Assembly: GCF_027497195.1 (NCBI RefSeq)
Contig: NZ_CP114905.1
Span: 7,852,001 to 7,916,000 of the forward strand
Direction of reading: 5' to 3'
DNA length: 64,000 bases
DNA from: Streptomyces sp. WMMC500
GTDB lineage: Bacteria; Actinomycetota; Actinomycetes; Streptomycetales; Streptomycetaceae
Positions within the stretch are counted from its first letter, which is position 1. Each line of letters opens with the position of its first letter. The notes below the pieces were generated by a model, which was not told where the DNA came from, ran no database searches, and worked only from the letters and a program-made list of their open reading frames with translations. Positions 46,005-55,066 of the stretch are shown here, piece by piece. Made by a program: the position numbers and the translations under genes.

Positions 46005-47021
46005 GTGTCGACGGGCCGGACGGCTGCGCGGATGGGACCCGCGGAGCTGGTGCAGGCGGCGGCGATGGCCCGCCGCTTCTACCTCGAGGGCAAGTCCAAG
46101 ATCCAGATCGCCGACGAGTTCGGTGTCAGCCGCTTCAAGGTCGCCCGGGTGCTGGAGACCGCGCTCGACCGGGACCTCGTACGGATCGAGATCCGCGTCC
46201 CCGCCGAACTCGACGCCGAGCGCTCCGACGCCCTGCGCGCCCGCTTCGGCCTGCGTCACGCCGTCGTCGTGGAGGCGCCGGCCGACGCCGTGCCCGACAC
46301 CCGCGACCCGGAGAACCTCGGCAGCGTCGCCGCCGACCTGCTCGCCGAGCTGGTCACCGAGGGTGACGTGCTCGGGCTGGCCTGGGGCCGGTCCACGATC
46401 AACATGGCGCAGGCGCTGCACCGGCTGCCCCCGTGCACCGTCGTCCAGCTCACCGGCGTCTACGACGCGGGCACCGCCGAGCGCGGCTCCGTGGAGGCGG
46501 TGCGCCGCGCCGCCGAGGTCGCCGGCGGCGAGGCACACCCCATCTACGCGCCGATGCTGCTGCCCGACGCCGCCACCGCCACCGCGCTGCGCAGCCAGAC
46601 CGGGGTGGCCCGCGCCTTCGAGTACTTCGACAAGGTGACCGTCGCCGCCGTCTCCATCGGCTCCTGGGAGGAGGGCATCTCCGCGGTCCACGACATGCTC
46701 TCCGAGGAGGAGCGCGCGCACTACGCCTCGCTGGGCGCCGCCGCCGAGATGTCCGCGCACCTCTTCGACGCCGAGGGCCGGCGCATCGGCCGCGACCTGG
46801 GGGAGCGGTGCATCACCGTCGAGGCCGACCGGCTGCGCCGGATCCCCGAGGTGGTCGCCATCGCCGGCGGCGCCCGCAAACGCGAGGCCATCGTGGCGGT
46901 GCTGCGCTCGGGCCTGGTCACCAGCCTGGTCACGGACACCGTCGCCGCGGACTACCTGCTGGACGAGGCGGCACCGGGCCCCCGCCCGGCCCTGGACCGC
47001 GCCGACCCCGACGACCTGTAG
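46005..47021 (+). CDS. SorC/DeoR-type sugar-binding transcriptional regulator
   Basis: 338 residues from a GTG at 46005, chosen because AAAGGAG precedes it; an upstream in-frame start at 45948 lacks a site. The N-terminal HTH (LEGKSKIQIADEFGVSRFKV, about residues 29-50) is followed by a SorC sugar-phosphate-binding domain with GLAWGRSTINMAQAL, VQLTGVY and AIAGGARKREAIVAVLRSG. It lies next to rpe, suggesting a pentose- or sugar-phosphate effector, but no target is evident. Confidence 0.9.
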   Translation: MSTGRTAARMGPAELVQAAAMARRFYLEGKSKIQIADEFGVSRFKVARVLETALDRDLVRIEIRVPAELDAERSDALRARFGLRHAVVVEAPADAVPDTRDPENLGSVAADLLAELVTEGDVLGLAWGRSTINMAQALHRLPPCTVVQLTGVYDAGTAERGSVEAVRRAAEVAGGEAHPIYAPMLLPDAATATALRSQTGVARAFEYFDKVTVAAVSIGSWEEGISAVHDMLSEEERAHYASLGAAAEMSAHLFDAEGRRIGRDLGERCITVEADRLRRIPEVVAIAGGARKREAIVAVLRSGLVTSLVTDTVAADYLLDEAAPGPRPALDRADPDDL

Positions 47022-47091
47022 CACCCGCGACCCCGCCGCGCCCGGCCCGTACCGCGGACGGCCCCGTCCCGTACGCACCGGGCCGCGCGCC

Positions 47092-49404
47092 TCAGTCCGC
47101 CCGCGTCCGCAGGGAGCCGGAGAGCACGCCCGGGATCTGGGAGCGTGAGGTGAAGCCGAACTTCGCGAGGATGTGCTCCACGTGCGCGTCCACCGTGCGC
47201 TTGGAGATCACCAGTTGCCCGGCGATCTCGCGGTTCGTCAGCCCTCTGGCCACCAGCGCCGCCACCTGCCGCTGCCGCGGCGTGAGGCCGTCGCCCGCGC
47301 CCGGCGGCTGCGCCGGGACCACCGGCGCGGCCGGCGCCGCCTCGTCGGCCAGCGCCAGCGCCACGGCGGCGTCGGTGGGCAGCCGGCCGCCCTCGCGGAA
47401 CGCGGAGTCGTAGCCGTCGTTGCCCAGCGCCTCGCGGGCCGCGTCCGCCGCGCAGCCGTGCAGGTCGTGCAGGACGGCGATGCCGAACCGGGCCTCCTTG
47501 ACCGCCCGGCGCCAGAGCGCGTCCGCCGCGCCCTGCAGCACCGCCACCCGCTCGAAGTGCCGCAGCTCCGCGGCCCGCCAGGCGAAGCCCTCCAGGAAGT
47601 GCGCGACGCCCATCAGGTCGTGCAGCACCGCCTTGGCGCGGATGCCCTGCCGGGCGCACTCGATGCTCTCCAGGTGCTCGCCCTTGAGCCACAGGCCGAT
47701 GCTCTTGACCCACAGCGCCCAGCCGCGCGACCACAGCTCGGCGGGGGTGCCCGCGTTGCGCCGGAGCGAGTCCTCGCTGAGCGCGATGCCCTCGCCCGTA
47801 CCGCCGTTGAGCACGTGGAAGAAGCCCGCGAGGAAGCCGCTCATCAGTATCCCGGTCGCGTCGCCCTGCTCGGTCAGCGCGCGCCGGGCCGCTTCGAAGC
47901 CCTCGGCGACCCCATCGGCCCCGCCGCGGAAGTAGCGGGAGTGGTGGCGGAAGGTGCGGGTCCAGGCGAGCCCCGTACGGTCGTCGATGCGCAGCGCCAC
48001 GGCCTCGGCCTCGTCGAGCAGCGCGAAGGTGTCGCCGCGCTCGCCCTGCATGTCCATGAACCAGCAGGTCAGCCAGAGCGCCTTGACCCGCTCCGGGCAG
48101 TCCTCCGGGCAGCGGTCGAGGGCGCGGCGCAGCCAGTAACGGCCCTCGGTGAGCAGCCCGGTGCAGTGCCAGTAGCCCCACAGCATCGTGGCCATCGACA
48201 GGCCCGCGGACCCGTCGTCCGGGTCGGCGACGCAGAACTCCAGCGCGACCCGTACGTCCGCCTGGTCGCGCACCATCTGCCGCAGCAGCGCCACCTGCCG
48301 GTCGCCGGTCCACTCGGCGTCGAACAGCCGGGCCCGGCGCAGGAAGTGGTCGCGGTGCCGGCGCCGGGTCCGCTCCGCCTCCGCGCCGCGGCCGAGCTGT
48401 TCGAGGCCGAACTCGCGGATGGTGTCGAGCATCCGGTAGCGGGTGCCGTCCTCGGACTCCACCCGCAGCACCACCGACTTCTCCACCAGCCCGATCAGCG
48501 CGTCGAGCACGCCCTCGGCGGGCAGCGCCCCCTCCGCGCCGACCGCCTCGGCGACCTCCAGGCTGAACTCCCCGGCGCACACCGCGAGCCGGGACCACAG
48601 CAGCCGCTCGGGCTCGGTGGACAGCTCGTAGCTCCAGCCGATGGTGGTACGGAGCGTCTGGTGCCGCGGCACGGCGGTGCGCCGGCCGCCGGTGAGCAAC
48701 TGGAAGCGGTGGTCGAGCCGGTTCAGCATCTCCTCGGGCGAGAGCACCCGCAGCCGGCTGACGGCCAGTTCGATGGCCAGCGGGATGCCGTCGAGGCGCC
48801 GGCAGAGCGCGAGGACGTCGGCGCGGTTGTCGTCGTCGACGGTGAAGCCGGGCACGGCGGCGGCGGCCCGGTCGGTGAACAACTGCAGCGCGTCGTCCGC
48901 GGGCCCGGAGTCCGCGACGGCCAGCGGCGGGATCGGCAGGATGTGCTCGCCGGCGACGTCCAGCGGCTGGCGGCTGGTGGCGACGACGTGCAACTGCGGG
49001 GCGGCGCGGAGCAGTTCCTCGGCGAGCACGGCGCTGGCGTCGACCAGGTGCTCGCAGGTGTCGAGGATGAGCAGCGCCGTCTTGTCCTTGAGGTACGCGG
49101 CGAGCGCGTCCTCGGCCGGCAGCGCGGTCTGCTCCGGGAGGTCGAGCGCGGCGGCGACGGTGTTGGGCAGCAGCCGCGGGTCGGCGAGGGCGGACAGTGG
49201 TACGAGGGTGACGCCGTCGGGGAAGCGGGAGCGCAGCCGGTGCGCGCCGCGCACGGCGGTGCGGGTCTTGCCGACTCCGCCGGGCCCGGTGAGCGTGACC
49301 AGGCGGGCCTGCCGCAGGCAGGCGTCGAGCAGCGCGAGCTCCTGCCGGCGCCCGACGAAGCTGGTGGCTTCGGCGGGCAGCTCACCGGCGCTGCGGTTCC
49401 TCAT
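47092..49404 (-). CDS. large ATP-binding LuxR-family transcriptional regulator
   Basis: 770 residues: NB-ARC-like ATPase domain with Walker A GPGGVGKTR at 40-48 and Walker B LLILDTCEHL, a winged-helix/TPR-like middle (FRHHSRYFRGGADGVAEGF and further helical repeats), and a C-terminal LuxR HTH from about 704 (LTPRQRQVAALVARGL, TNREIAGQLVISKRTV). The ATG at 49404 with GGGGGA upstream is preferred to an upstream extension. The preceding acyltransferase gene overlaps it by 23 bases. The signal and targets are unknown; pathway-specific activation is typical of such proteins. Confidence 0.88.
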   Translation of the reverse strand: MRNRSAGELPAEATSFVGRRQELALLDACLRQARLVTLTGPGGVGKTRTAVRGAHRLRSRFPDGVTLVPLSALADPRLLPNTVAAALDLPEQTALPAEDALAAYLKDKTALLILDTCEHLVDASAVLAEELLRAAPQLHVVATSRQPLDVAGEHILPIPPLAVADSGPADDALQLFTDRAAAAVPGFTVDDDNRADVLALCRRLDGIPLAIELAVSRLRVLSPEEMLNRLDHRFQLLTGGRRTAVPRHQTLRTTIGWSYELSTEPERLLWSRLAVCAGEFSLEVAEAVGAEGALPAEGVLDALIGLVEKSVVLRVESEDGTRYRMLDTIREFGLEQLGRGAEAERTRRRHRDHFLRRARLFDAEWTGDRQVALLRQMVRDQADVRVALEFCVADPDDGSAGLSMATMLWGYWHCTGLLTEGRYWLRRALDRCPEDCPERVKALWLTCWFMDMQGERGDTFALLDEAEAVALRIDDRTGLAWTRTFRHHSRYFRGGADGVAEGFEAARRALTEQGDATGILMSGFLAGFFHVLNGGTGEGIALSEDSLRRNAGTPAELWSRGWALWVKSIGLWLKGEHLESIECARQGIRAKAVLHDLMGVAHFLEGFAWRAAELRHFERVAVLQGAADALWRRAVKEARFGIAVLHDLHGCAADAAREALGNDGYDSAFREGGRLPTDAAVALALADEAAPAAPVVPAQPPGAGDGLTPRQRQVAALVARGLTNREIAGQLVISKRTVDAHVEHILAKFGFTSRSQIPGVLSGSLRTRAD

Positions 49405-50566
49405 CGTGGTCCCCCGGAGGTCGGTGACCGGCTGGCGACGTACAACCGACGGTCGTACAACCGACGACGGTAAGGGGCGCGGGGACGGGCGTCGGCGCGA
49501 GTACGCGGGATTCAACCGAACGGGGGGCGCGGGACGGCACCGTGCCCGCCGCCCGGAACAGCGGCGCGAGGCGCGGTTCGACCGCCCAGCGCAGCGCCCG
49601 GCGTACGGGGGGAGTGCACAGCAGCGCCATGCCCGCGACGGCGGCCGCGGTGACGGCCACGGGACCGGCGGGCGTGGTCAGCCACGCGGGCTCGTACCAG
49701 CCGCCGTACCGCGCACCCTGGGTGGCGAAGGCGTGCAGCAGATAGCCGTAGAGGGTGCCCGCGCCCAGCACGGTCCACCACAGCCGCCGCCCGGGCACCC
49801 AGGCGAGGAACGCCGCGACCAGCAGCAGCGAGCAGCAGAAGAGCACGGGCGCGACGAGCAGCCCCGTCCTGCCGGAGTGGCCGATCTCCTGGGCGGCGGC
49901 GTTGTGGTAGAGCCAGCGCCGGTCGGTGTGCGGCCCGAGTAGGTACGCGGCCACCGGCGCGGCCAGGAGCACCGGGGCGGCCAGGATCCGCGCCTCGCGC
50001 CGCCGCAGCAGCCGCAGCCGTTCCGGCGTGCAGGTCAGGCCGAGGACGAAGAACGGCAGGAGTTGCAGCACCCGTTGCAGCTCCAGGTCGGGGCCGATGC
50101 CGGGGGTGGCGGTGGCGAGCGCCGCGACCGCGAGCGCGACGGGCAGCGGGCGGCGCAGCGCCGTCCACAGCGGCACGGACAGCCGCCAGACGAAGAGCGC
50201 GAGCAGGAACCAGGTCACGCCCCAGGGGTCGAGCAGGCTGAGCGGACTTCCGTCGCCGCCGGCCAGGCGGCCGAAGAGGGTGTACGCGGTCTCGAAGACC
50301 AGGTACGGCGCGAGGAGGCCGGTGATCAGCCCGCGGGCCGGGCGCGGCGCGCCGTCCCGGCCGCGGGAGAAGTAGCCGGAGATCAGCACGAACGCGGGCA
50401 TGTGGAAGACGTAGACGGCCTCGTACGCCGCGGCGACCGCCCGGCTGCCGTCCACCAGCGGCTCCCAGGCGTGCCCGCACGCGACGAGCACCACCGCCAG
50501 GAGCTTGGCGTTGTCGAAGTACGGGTCCCGCGGTGTGCCGGTGCTGTCCTTGCCGTTGCCGCTCAC
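49382..50566 (-). CDS. acyltransferase family 3 membrane protein
   Basis: 394 residues with about ten hydrophobic segments. The N-terminal NAKLLAVVLVACGHAWEPL carries the conserved His of acyltransferase-3 proteins, which O-acylate sugars or other extracytoplasmic acceptors; FHMPAFVLISGYFSR and TWFLLALFVWRL are also family-like. The C-terminal ~50 residues are Pro/Arg/Thr-rich and overlap the start of the LuxR gene. GTG start at 50566 with AGGGAAGAAGA. Divergent from the MFS gene. Confidence 0.85.
   Translation of the reverse strand: MSGNGKDSTGTPRDPYFDNAKLLAVVLVACGHAWEPLVDGSRAVAAAYEAVYVFHMPAFVLISGYFSRGRDGAPRPARGLITGLLAPYLVFETAYTLFGRLAGGDGSPLSLLDPWGVTWFLLALFVWRLSVPLWTALRRPLPVALAVAALATATPGIGPDLELQRVLQLLPFFVLGLTCTPERLRLLRRREARILAAPVLLAAPVAAYLLGPHTDRRWLYHNAAAQEIGHSGRTGLLVAPVLFCCSLLLVAAFLAWVPGRRLWWTVLGAGTLYGYLLHAFATQGARYGGWYEPAWLTTPAGPVAVTAAAVAGMALLCTPPVRRALRWAVEPRLAPLFRAAGTVPSRAPRSVESRVLAPTPVPAPLTVVGCTTVGCTSPAGHRPPGDHDEEPQRR
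49439..49466. repeat. two direct repeats CGTACAACCGACG
   Basis: Copies at 49439-49451 and 49454-49466, a 15-base period, located 35-62 bases upstream of the LuxR-regulator start and inside the acyltransferase coding tail. Confidence 0.6.
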
Positions 50567-50710
50567 TCTTCTTCCCTATCATGCCGGTAGGAATAATGGG
50601 GAAACAGTCTTCGCCGGTACCGCGCCTCCCCCGGCTCCCGGCCGCCACCCGCGCTTCAGGCCGCGCGGACGATCTCGTACAGTGTCGGCCGACCCTGCCG
50701 AGGAGCGCGC

Positions 50711-51997
50711 ATGACGGCCGACGCCCGCCGCACGGACCCCGCCCTCGGCGCCCCCGCAGCCGCCGCCGGCCGGCCGCCGGACGGCTCGCGGCGCTGGATG
50801 TGGCTGGCCGCCTGGCCCGTCGTCGCCGCGCTCGCCCTGTCCAACGAGCCCGCGCCGCTGTACGTGCTCTGGCAGGGCCGGTTCGGCTTCTCCGCCGCCA
50901 CGATCACGCTGATCTACGCGGCCTACATCGGCGGCCTGCTCGTCACCCTGACGTTCGCGGGCACCCTTGCCGACCGGTACGGCCGCAAACCGGTGCTGCT
51001 GCCGGGCCTCGCGCTGTCGCTCACGGCCGCCGTGCTCTTCGCCACCGCGGACTCGGTCGCCGTGCTGGGCGTGGCGCGGCTGCTCAGCGGGTTCGCGGTG
51101 GGCGCGGTGCTGGCGGCGGGGATGGCGGCGGTGGCCGACCTGGCGCCGCCGGGGCAGAAGCAGTTCGGCGGGCTCGTCGCCTCCGCGTCGATGGTCGGCG
51201 GGGCAGCGCTGGGCCCGATGCTTGCGGGAGCGCTGTCGGAGGCGCTGCCGCATCCCACGACCCTGGTGTTCGTGGTGCAGGCGGGGCTGCTGCTCGTCGC
51301 GCTGGCGGTGGTGGTGCGGATGCCGCTTTCCTTCCCGGGGGAGCAGCCGGGCGGGGGAGCGGACGCACCGCCGGGGGGCGAAGGCGCGGCGGACCCGGCG
51401 CCCGGGCGTGCGCGCCGGCTCGTGCGCATCCCAACCGTCCCGCGCCCGCACCGCCGCACCCTGCTGCTCAGCCTCGCCGTCCTCGCCCCGGGCATGACCG
51501 CCACCGGGTTCGTGCTCTCGCTCGGCCCGTCCCTGCTGGCCGACCTGCTGGACAGCGACGACCGCGCGCTCGCCGGCGGCATGATCTTCCTGCTCTTCGC
51601 GGCGGCGACCGGCGTGCAGTTCGCCGTACGGACCTTGCGCGTCCGTGTCCTCTTCACCCTCGGCGCCGCCCTGACCACCGCCGGCATGGCGGCGCTGGTG
51701 CTGGCGACCGCCGTCACCTCCGTGCCGCTGCTGCTCGCCGCCGCCGTGCTGGCCGGGCTCGGCCAGGGCAGCGCGCAGCTCGGCGGGCTCGGCACGCTCA
51801 GCGCCCGCATACCGGCCACCCGGCTCGCCGAGGCCAACGCGGCGCTCACCGGCGGCGGTTACCTGATGGCCGGGGTGCTGCCGGTCGCCGCCGGGTACCT
51901 CAGCGACGCGGTGGGGCTGACGGCGGGCACGACGGCGTTCGGCGTCGCCGTCGCGGTGCTGGTGACGGCCGGCGCGGTGGCCGCCACCCGCCGCTGA
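50711..51997 (+). CDS. MFS transporter (efflux-type)
   Basis: 428 residues with 12 predicted membrane segments. Motif A after segment 2 is degenerate but present (AGTLADRYGRKPVLL). The central loop between segments 6 and 7 is Gly/Pro-rich with basic residues (about 210-240). No substrate can be assigned; such transporters are mostly drug or metabolite exporters. ATG 50711, 144 bases from the divergent acyltransferase start. Confidence 0.88.
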   Translation: MTADARRTDPALGAPAAAAGRPPDGSRRWMWLAAWPVVAALALSNEPAPLYVLWQGRFGFSAATITLIYAAYIGGLLVTLTFAGTLADRYGRKPVLLPGLALSLTAAVLFATADSVAVLGVARLLSGFAVGAVLAAGMAAVADLAPPGQKQFGGLVASASMVGGAALGPMLAGALSEALPHPTTLVFVVQAGLLLVALAVVVRMPLSFPGEQPGGGADAPPGGEGAADPAPGRARRLVRIPTVPRPHRRTLLLSLAVLAPGMTATGFVLSLGPSLLADLLDSDDRALAGGMIFLLFAAATGVQFAVRTLRVRVLFTLGAALTTAGMAALVLATAVTSVPLLLAAAVLAGLGQGSAQLGGLGTLSARIPATRLAEANAALTGGGYLMAGVLPVAAGYLSDAVGLTAGTTAFGVAVAVLVTAGAVAATRR

Positions 51998-52036
51998 GCC
52001 GCGCCCGGCCGGCGCTCAGCCGGCACAGCCCCGGCG

Positions 52037-53185
52037 TCACCACTCCGCGTACGAGCCGTCCGGGTGCCGCCACACCGGGTTGTGCCAGCTCTCCGCCGTC
52101 CCGTCCGCCGCCCGTACCGCCCGCTCGTCGATCTCCACGCCCAGCCCCGGACCGGTCGGCCGCAGCAGATGCCCGGCATGGAAGCGGAAGACCTCCGGGT
52201 CCGCGACGTAGTCGAGCAGCTCCGCGCCGGTGTTGTAGTGGATGCCGATCGACTGCTCCTGGATGAGGAAGTTCGGCGTGCAGAACGCGAGTTGCAGGCT
52301 CGCGGCCAGCGCCAGCGGCCCCAGCGGGCAGTGCGGCGCGACGGCCGCGTCGAACGTCTCGGCCAGCGACGCGATCCGCCGGCACTCCGAGATCCCGCCG
52401 GCGTGCGAGAGGTCCGGCTGCAGCACCGCGGCGCCCGCCCGCAGCGCCGGCAGCATCTCGCCGCGCGAGAACAGCCGCTCGCCCGTCGCGACCGGCACCG
52501 CCGTCGAGCGGGTGACCCGCTCCAGCACGTGCGTGTGCTCGGGCAGCACCGGCTCCTCCACGAACATCGGCGCGTACGGCTCCAGCACCCCGATCGCCCT
52601 GATCGCGCCGGCCGCCGAGAACCGCCCGTGGAAGTCGACGGCGAAGTCCCGCTCCGGACCCAGCGCGTCGCGGGCGGCCTCCGCGCGCGCCGCGACCCGG
52701 CGCAGGTCGGCGACGTTCGGCAGCCGGTCCATCCGCCCCGAGCCGTTCATCTTCACCGCCGTGAAGCCCGCCTCCACCTGCGCGGCGACCTGGTCGCGCA
52801 CCTCGCCGGGCTCGTCGCCGCCGACCCAGCAGTACGCGCGGGCCCGCTCGCGCACCGGGCCGCCGAGCAACTGGTGCACGGGCGCGCCGAACGCCTTGCC
52901 CGCGAGGTCCCACAGCGCCTGGTCCAGGCCCGCGACGGCGGAGGAGAGCACCGGCCCGCCGCGGTAGAAGGAGCCCTTGGTCATGAGCTGCCAGTGGTCC
53001 TCGATCCGCAGCGGATCGGCGCCCAGGAGGAACTGCTCGGCGAGTTCGTGGACGGCCGTGCGGACGGTCGCCGCCCGGCCCTCCACGACCGGCTCGCCCC
53101 AGCCCACGAGGCCGTCGTCCGTCTCGACCCGGCAGAACAGCCAGCGCGGCGGCACGGCGAAGGTCTCGATGCGGGTGATCTTCAA
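52037..53185 (-). CDS. dgoD: D-galactonate dehydratase (enolase superfamily)
   Basis: Dehydrates D-galactonate to 2-keto-3-deoxygalactonate. 382 residues from a TTG at 53185 preceded by AAGGAG. Residues matching E. coli GalD are present: Asp184 and His186 (VDFHGR), Glu210 (FVEEPV), Glu236 (TGERLFS), His285 (APHCPLG). Those three acidic residues bind Mg and the His residues are general acid/base. It is the last gene of the galactoside operon, four bases after the permease gene. Confidence 0.93.
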   Translation of the reverse strand: MKITRIETFAVPPRWLFCRVETDDGLVGWGEPVVEGRAATVRTAVHELAEQFLLGADPLRIEDHWQLMTKGSFYRGGPVLSSAVAGLDQALWDLAGKAFGAPVHQLLGGPVRERARAYCWVGGDEPGEVRDQVAAQVEAGFTAVKMNGSGRMDRLPNVADLRRVAARAEAARDALGPERDFAVDFHGRFSAAGAIRAIGVLEPYAPMFVEEPVLPEHTHVLERVTRSTAVPVATGERLFSRGEMLPALRAGAAVLQPDLSHAGGISECRRIASLAETFDAAVAPHCPLGPLALAASLQLAFCTPNFLIQEQSIGIHYNTGAELLDYVADPEVFRFHAGHLLRPTGPGLGVEIDERAVRAADGTAESWHNPVWRHPDGSYAEW

Positions 53186-53189
53186 CTGC

Positions 53190-54122
53190 TCACTCCTTGA
53201 CGCTGCCCTCGGTCAGCCCGGTCCGCCAGAAGCGCTGGAGGACGAGCATCGCGACGGCCAGGGGGACGACGGAGACGAAGGCTCCGCCGATGGTGTACTG
53301 CGTGAGTTCCGGCACCCGGTCCGCGGCCTGCTGCCAGGTGACGAGACCGAGGGTGATCGGGTACTTCCGGTCGTCGGAGAGCATCACCAGCGGCAGGAAG
53401 TAGTTGTTCCAGATGTGCACGAACTGGAAGAGGAAGACGGTCACCAGCGCCGGCGTCATGATCCGCAGCACCAGCGAGAAGAAGATCCGCGCCTCGCCCG
53501 CGCCGTCCACCCGCGCCGCCTCCAGCAGCGTGTCGGGCACCGCCGACTCGGCGTAGATGCGGCACAGGTAGACGCCGAACGGGCTGACGACGCTGGGGAT
53601 CAGCACGCCCCAGTAGGTGTTGGTCAGCTCCAGCTTGCTGAACATCAGGTACAGCGGCAGCGCCAGCGCCGTCGAGGGCAGCAGCACGCCCGCGAGGACG
53701 AACTTGAACACCGCCTCCCGGCCCGCGAAGCGGTACTTGGCGAGCGCGAAGCCGGCCGCGGCGGACAGCAGCGTCGCCACCACCGCCCCGACTCCCGCGT
53801 ACAGCAGGGAGTTCAGCGTCCAGCGCAGGTAGACGTGGCCGTCGTAGCTGAAGACCTGGCCGAGGTTGTCCCACAGTTGCGGGTCGTCGAACCACAGGCC
53901 GAAGGAGCCGTAGAGGCTGTCGTTCGACTTGGTGGCCGCGACCACCAGCCAGTAGACCGGCAGCAGGAAGTACAGCGCGGCCGCCGTGAGCACGGCGACG
54001 AGCACGATGCGGCCGGGGCGCGGCGGCCGGCGCCGGCGCGGTGCGGGTACGGGCGCGGCGGGCGGGGACCCGGCCGCGGCGGTGCCCTCCGCGGTGCCGG
54101 TCTCGGTGTCGGTGGCGCTCAC
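53190..54122 (-). CDS. sugar ABC transporter permease (MalG-like)
   Basis: 310 residues. A basic Pro-rich cytoplasmic N-terminus is followed by six membrane segments, and the coupling-helix EAA motif reads EAARVDGAGEARIFFSLVL. It is the second of two permeases. GTG start overlaps the first permease's stop by four bases (GTGA). Part of a carbohydrate importer CUT1. Confidence 0.95.
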   Translation of the reverse strand: MSATDTETGTAEGTAAAGSPPAAPVPAPRRRRPPRPGRIVLVAVLTAAALYFLLPVYWLVVAATKSNDSLYGSFGLWFDDPQLWDNLGQVFSYDGHVYLRWTLNSLLYAGVGAVVATLLSAAAGFALAKYRFAGREAVFKFVLAGVLLPSTALALPLYLMFSKLELTNTYWGVLIPSVVSPFGVYLCRIYAESAVPDTLLEAARVDGAGEARIFFSLVLRIMTPALVTVFLFQFVHIWNNYFLPLVMLSDDRKYPITLGLVTWQQAADRVPELTQYTIGGAFVSVVPLAVAMLVLQRFWRTGLTEGSVKE

Positions 54123-55066
54123 CGCTCGCTCCTTTGCTTGCGGGTGACGAGACTGAGGAACCCGAACGACAGCACCATCGCGACGACCGCGAGGATGACC
54201 GACTTGGCCGCGGCCAGGTAGAGGTTGGCGTTCGCGAAGGCGTCGAAGTACGCGCTCAGGTTGGGGGTGTAGTCCGTGGTGACGGCCGGGGCGACCTTCT
54301 TCAGCACCAGTGGCTCGGCGAAGAGCTGCATCGTGCCGATGATGGAGAACACGGTGGTCAGCACCAGCGCCGGCCGCACCAGCGGGATCTTGATGCGCAG
54401 CGCCGTCTGCCACGGCCCGGCGCCGTCGATCCGCGCGGCCTCGTACAGCTCCTGCGGCACGGACTTGAGCTGGGCGATGATGATCAGCATGTTGTAGCCG
54501 GCGAACTCCCAGACCACGATGTTCGCGATGGACCACAGCACGTTGTCGTAGCCGAGGAAGTCCGGCTGGAAGCCGAGGTCGCCGAGCACGTCGTTGACCG
54601 GGCTGACCCCGGGCACGTACAGGAAGCCCCACAGGATGGTGGCGATCACGCCGGGTATGCCGTACGGCAGGAAGTACGTGGCCCGCAGCAGCCCCGCCCA
54701 GCGGCCGGAGACCTGGTCCAGCAGCAGCGCGAGGACGAGCGCCAGCAGCAGCATCACCGGCACCTGCACGATGCCGAAGAGCAGCACCCGGCCGAAGCCC
54801 TCGACGAACGTCTCCTGCTGCAGGGCGAGGGAGTAGTTCTCGAAGCCGGCGAAGCCCACCGACGGCTCGCCCAGGCCCATGGGGCCGCTGCGCTCGACCT
54901 TCAGCATGCTCTGGTAGACGGCGTAGAAGATCGGCACGACCATCGCGAACAGGTACAGCGCCAGGAACGGGCCGAGGAACGCCCACGCCTTGCGGTCGGG
55001 GCGGCCACGGCGCCGGCGGCGAGCCGTCTCCGGCCGCGCCGTGCCGGGCTTCGCGGAGGTGCTCAT
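54119..55066 (-). CDS. sugar ABC transporter permease (MalF-like)
   Basis: 315 residues with about six membrane segments; EAA motif YEAARIDGAGPWQTAL. ATG start overlaps the solute-binding protein stop by four bases. Together with the second permease and binding lipoprotein it forms a CUT1 importer; no ATPase gene is in the operon. Confidence 0.95.
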   Translation of the reverse strand: MSTSAKPGTARPETARRRRRGRPDRKAWAFLGPFLALYLFAMVVPIFYAVYQSMLKVERSGPMGLGEPSVGFAGFENYSLALQQETFVEGFGRVLLFGIVQVPVMLLLALVLALLLDQVSGRWAGLLRATYFLPYGIPGVIATILWGFLYVPGVSPVNDVLGDLGFQPDFLGYDNVLWSIANIVVWEFAGYNMLIIIAQLKSVPQELYEAARIDGAGPWQTALRIKIPLVRPALVLTTVFSIIGTMQLFAEPLVLKKVAPAVTTDYTPNLSAYFDAFANANLYLAAAKSVILAVVAMVLSFGFLSLVTRKQRSER

